From contig NZ_ML660019.1 in NCBI RefSeq assembly GCF_007004645.1, positions 330,437 through 394,436 on the forward strand: a DNA stretch of 64,000 nucleotides. Reading direction: 5' to 3'. The position numbers and the translations under genes are program-made. Under the pieces are notes generated by a model. The model made no database searches and was not told the origin of the DNA. It worked only from the letters and a program-made list of their open reading frames with translations. Source of the DNA: Aliiroseovarius halocynthiae (GTDB lineage Bacteria; Pseudomonadota; Alphaproteobacteria; Rhodobacterales; Rhodobacteraceae). Positions 63,575-64,000 of the stretch are shown here, one piece after another. The stretch's first letter is position 1; every line of letters starts with the position of its first letter.

Positions 63575-64000
63575 ATGACTGATCTGACTGCCGTGAAAGC
63601 GGCTGCCCGCAAAGCTGCCTTTGCCCGCCGAAAAGAGGCGCATTCTGAAGCGCGGTCTGCGCTGGGCGTGGCGCACTTGATTTCGGTTCTGAACGACCAC
63701 AAAGGCAAAGCGATTGCTGGCTATATGCCGATCCGGACCGAGATCAATCCCTTGCCCGCGATGGCGGCGATGGCCGCGTGGTCCACAATCGGCGTGCCGT
63801 ATATCGTGGGGGAAGGGCAGGCGCTGAACTTCGCCAATTGGCGCCCCGACAGTGACATGGTGGATGGCCCTTTTGGCGCACAAGTGCCCGCCGAGCTTGA
63901 GTTCATCACACCCGAGGTCGTTGTGGTCCCCTTGGTGGGCTTTGACCGAAACGGCGGGCGTCTGGGCTATGGCGGCGGTTTCTATGATCGTACGCTGGAA
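63575..64000 (+). CDS. 5-formyltetrahydrofolate cyclo-ligase, N-terminal part (partial)
   Basis: 142 codons are visible from ATG 63575 to the window edge. The signature VVVPLVGFDRNGGRLGYGGG and GYGGGFYDRTL, with GPFGAQVP earlier, identify 5-formyltetrahydrofolate cyclo-ligase (ATP-dependent, methenyl-THF forming). The gene begins 21 bases after mgtE and continues beyond the window. Confidence 0.88.
   Translation, partial: MTDLTAVKAAARKAAFARRKEAHSEARSALGVAHLISVLNDHKGKAIAGYMPIRTEINPLPAMAAMAAWSTIGVPYIVGEGQALNFANWRPDSDMVDGPFGAQVPAELEFITPEVVVVPLVGFDRNGGRLGYGGGFYDRTLE

Overview
The window reads as a chromosomal segment of a marine-type alphaproteobacterium of the order Rhodobacterales (Roseobacter group). 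Codon use is GC-rich and genes are densely packed, with many 4-base ATGA or GTGA overlaps. The protein set fits this placement: Pcs-type phosphatidylcholine synthase, adrenodoxin-type ferredoxin, DUF484-xerC, UPF0173, a DUF1127 protein beside a LysR regulator, and class A RNase P RNA next to rpmG. I cannot name a genus. There are about 69 protein genes, one RNA gene (rnpB) and no tRNA, rRNA, intact insertion sequence or CRISPR array.

Layout: 1-5304 holds the tail of a cytochrome c, a DUF4145 gene overlapping the 3' end of parE, a PLP decarboxylase and an M50 protease. 5381-11324 holds truA, then a five-gene overlapping run (ycjX-like, GNAT, ycjF-like, SDR with membrane tail, DUF2269), then a truncated haemoglobin. 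11420-15139 holds ileS behind a probable isoleucine-rich leader peptide, then ogt. 15206-19693 holds an ABC-2 exporter pair and a run of S49 protease, an unlisted 54-residue protein, a CaCA exchanger and a FolM-like reductase. 20010-28872 is housekeeping: uvrC-pgsA-moaD-moaE, DUF484-xerC-pcs, a transaldolase-like aldolase and priA.

28873-36234 differs from its surroundings. Six minus-strand genes overlap end to end: multicopper oxidase, monohaem cytochrome c, an exported phytochelatin-synthase-like enzyme, the small and large subunits of a GMC dehydrogenase, and an MFS-like membrane protein. I regard this as the best candidate for an undescribed system: a cell-envelope oxidation chain coupled to a thiol-peptide or glutathione-cleaving enzyme. 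It is bounded by gene-poor, AT-richer DNA and followed by an SRPBCC gene and a transporter with two probable operators.

36235-52310 holds three transporters, prmA, a ferredoxin, purD, xseA, an RluB-type pseudouridine synthase, tadA, gatC-gatA, a lipoprotein and a cell-wall amidase. 52320-53109 is rnpB-rpmG. 53310-58235 carries two divergent regulator-target pairs with visible operators: TetR with an FAD monooxygenase, and LysR with DUF1127. Between them lie an SGNH hydrolase and a BAX-inhibitor-like protein. The end carries a quinone reductase-like gene, an XRE regulator, hisN-like phosphatase, guaD, mgtE and a partial 5-formyltetrahydrofolate cyclo-ligase.

Two regulatory signals stand out. 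Upstream of ileS a promoter is followed at the expected start site by a 16-codon ORF with five Ile codons and competing hairpins. Upstream of a divergent FAD monooxygenase is an 18-base-arm inverted repeat. Protein functions are assigned from motifs and remembered family features only; no database search was run.
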